Below, piece after piece: positions 5,130-6,162 of a stretch of 6,162 bases of DNA. The first letter of the stretch is position 1; each line of letters starts with the position of its first letter. The notes beneath the pieces were generated by a model, which made no database searches, was not told the DNA's origin, and saw nothing but the letters and a program-made list of their open reading frames with translations. The position numbers and the translations under genes were made by a program. Origin of the DNA: Hermodarchaeum sp048939595 (GTDB taxonomy: Archaea > Asgardarchaeota > Hermodarchaeia > Hermodarchaeales > Hermodarchaeaceae); assembly GCA_048939595.1 (NCBI GenBank), contig JBHLPI010000112.1:1-6162 (forward strand). The letters are read 5' to 3'.

Positions 5130-6089
5130 CTATTTCACACAGCAAGCGCTACGGGTCTCTGTAGAATAGCCATTTTTCTGCAGATATTGAAGAGTTGCCT
5201 TTGTAGGTTGGACAAGACGAGTTATTCCAGCTTGTATAGCGAGCTGTTCTACCTGTCGACGAATTGCACCACGAGGCCGCATACAACCGAGCGCGATTTC
5301 TGTTTCAGGGAATAGTAAGCGGGCGATTGCACAGATTCGGGCAATGTCATATGGTTTTGCTGCCGGGCTAGCGGCCATAGGAGTTCCTTTTGTCGGCATT
5401 AAAGCAATAATCACAAGGATCCGTGGTCGGATATTTGCTTTGATGAGATGTAAGGCGTTGAGTTCCCCGGCTAATTCGCCATTATGGAGGCCCACACAAA
5501 TATGAGGAGCAGTAGGGATTCGATATTTTTTCAAGGCCTGTAAGGTTGATTCATAGTCTTTTGTTGTCCTTTGTGTCAGTCCATAAATGCTTTTGATAGT
5601 GTGGTCACATCCAACTATATCAACGGAGGCACAATCAATCCCGGTCTTTGATATTGCGTGGGCATGGGAGGCAGTGAGAAATCCAGTGTGTAGGTTCAAG
5701 AAGAGATTAGTAGAGTCCTTGATTTTTTTCATAGCAGGAAAAAATGGTGAGAGGGGAATGACACCTGTTTCATCACAACCACCACTGATGAGGCAACCCT
5801 CTTTTTTCTGGTGGGCCATATTTTGACAGAAAGTGATGAGCTCTCGAGGATCGGTTACAGGATGCATATGGTGGAGAAATCGTCCGGCGCAATGTTTACA
5901 CTGAAGTTGGCAGTGATTCCCTGTCACTGAAATTGAGGGAAACGCCTTTCCAGGAGTATACAAGCCAATATGTCGATTGAACGATTCTTCAGTTATTTTT
6001 TGTGCTTTGAAAAATAGAGAGTCAAGGTCTTCAAGCGGAGCTGAAAACCAGTCGTGTAAGGAATCTACCTCCCTGCACGGCGAACTCAT
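5130..6089 (-). CDS. Biotin synthase-like radical SAM protein, possible lipoyl synthase component
   Basis: A 319-residue radical S-adenosylmethionine enzyme. SISVTGNHCQLQCKHC ends in the CxxxCxxC motif (Cys60, 64, 67) that binds the catalytic [4Fe-4S] cluster. SGGCDETG (102-109) is the SAM-contacting glycine motif with an extra Cys105. NLHTGF (132-137), SVDIVG (155-160), PHICVGLHNGELAGE (195-209), MPTKGTPM (231-238) and GCMRPRG (268-274) follow the TIM-barrel pattern of biotin synthase homologues. Extra cysteines at 269 and the C-terminal pair 316-317 could hold a second cluster. I associate this pattern with the archaeal uncharacterised biotin synthase homologues (COG1856 type); from memory, relatives of these act as one half of the two-protein lipoyl synthase LipS1/LipS2, but I cannot verify which half. 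The ATG overlaps the TGA of the upstream gene, so translation is probably coupled. It converges with psmB across 7 bases. Confidence 0.8.
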   Translation of the reverse strand: MSSPCREVDSLHDWFSAPLEDLDSLFFKAQKITEESFNRHIGLYTPGKAFPSISVTGNHCQLQCKHCAGRFLHHMHPVTDPRELITFCQNMAHQKKEGCLISGGCDETGVIPLSPFFPAMKKIKDSTNLFLNLHTGFLTASHAHAISKTGIDCASVDIVGCDHTIKSIYGLTQRTTKDYESTLQALKKYRIPTAPHICVGLHNGELAGELNALHLIKANIRPRILVIIALMPTKGTPMAASPAAKPYDIARICAIARLLFPETEIALGCMRPRGAIRRQVEQLAIQAGITRLVQPTKATLQYLQKNGYSTETRSACCVK

Positions 6090-6162
6090 TTTGTTAGCCC
6101 CCGTTGGTAGGTCCAGTCTTTTTTAGCATACCACGATTTGGCGATTTGACGGGCTGATTGCA
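6086..6162 (-). CDS. C-terminal end of an upstream gene, cut by the window edge; possibly lipoate-protein ligase-like
   Basis: On the minus strand a frame open from the window edge gives 24 residues ending SWYAKKDWTYQRGLTK and stops at a TGA (6086-6088). This stop overlaps the ATG of the radical SAM gene in an ATGA junction, a typical sign of translational coupling within an operon. The residue mix, with aromatic and basic residues (W-Y-x4-W), looks protein-like and recalls the C-terminal K-Y...W stretch of lipoate-protein ligase/octanoyltransferase catalytic domains. That resemblance is weak and over a very short stretch. One other minus-strand frame is also open here (stop TAA 6094-6096) but gives a less protein-like tail. 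The body of the gene lies outside the window. Confidence 0.5.
   Translation of the reverse strand, partial: QSARQIAKSWYAKKDWTYQRGLTK

Noticed and set aside
6118..6130. Possible TATA box (TATGCTAAAAAAG on the minus strand) for the radical SAM gene
   Set aside because: It lies inside the upstream coding tail, and the ATGA junction points to co-transcription rather than a separate promoter.
6094..6162. Alternative open minus-strand frame ending at TAA 4 bases before the radical SAM start
   Set aside because: The competing frame makes a classic ATGA overlap and gives a more protein-like tail; both cannot be coding.
1..6162. CRISPR arrays, tRNA/rRNA genes, insertion sequences
   Set aside because: No spaced direct repeats, cloverleaf-like sequence, transposase or terminal inverted repeats were seen; genes are tightly packed.

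Overview
The window is archaeal. It carries a geranylgeranyl reductase-family flavoprotein for archaeal lipid saturation, a 20S proteasome beta subunit, an AMP-pathway-type ribose-1,5-bisphosphate isomerase and an L13e-type ribosomal protein domain. L13e is known from Crenarchaeota, other TACK/Asgard lineages and eukaryotes and is generally absent from Euryarchaeota, so a TACK or Asgard source is favoured; I cannot fix the lineage further. Base composition is moderate. Shine-Dalgarno (SD) motifs lie before most genes, and TTG starts occur at least once and probably twice.

Left arm (1-2539, all on the minus strand, read right to left): an eIF2B/R15P-isomerase-family paralogue, a 2x[4Fe-4S] ferredoxin, then a geranylgeranyl reductase-type flavoprotein. 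The first few codons of a further gene, cut by the window edge, follow. The ferredoxin is well placed to donate electrons to the reductase.

Centre (2604-3590, plus strand): a ribose-1,5-bisphosphate isomerase-type protein, head-to-head with the left-arm paralogue across about 64 bases. The plus-strand copy keeps the catalytic Cys/Asp pair and the substrate-binding motifs. The minus-strand copy has lost the N-terminal substrate motifs and has Glu in place of the catalytic Asp, as in eukaryotic eIF2B regulatory subunits.

Right arm: a minus-strand L13e protein with two helix-hairpin-helix units added at its C-terminus (3618-4316) is divergent from a plus-strand proteasome beta gene (4499-5122). 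Their 182-base spacer holds a plausible TATA/BRE element for each direction. Convergent with the proteasome gene, only 7 bases apart, is a biotin-synthase-like radical SAM gene on the minus strand (5130-6089). Its ATG overlaps the TGA of an upstream gene (ATGA junction). Only the last 24 codons of that gene are in the window, and their sequence is weakly reminiscent of a lipoate-protein ligase tail.

No mobile element, CRISPR array, tRNA or rRNA was seen. This is a compact core-metabolism and information-processing region. The points of interest are the paralogue pair, the L13e fusion, the unusual residue before the proteasome nucleophile, and the possible lipoylation operon.
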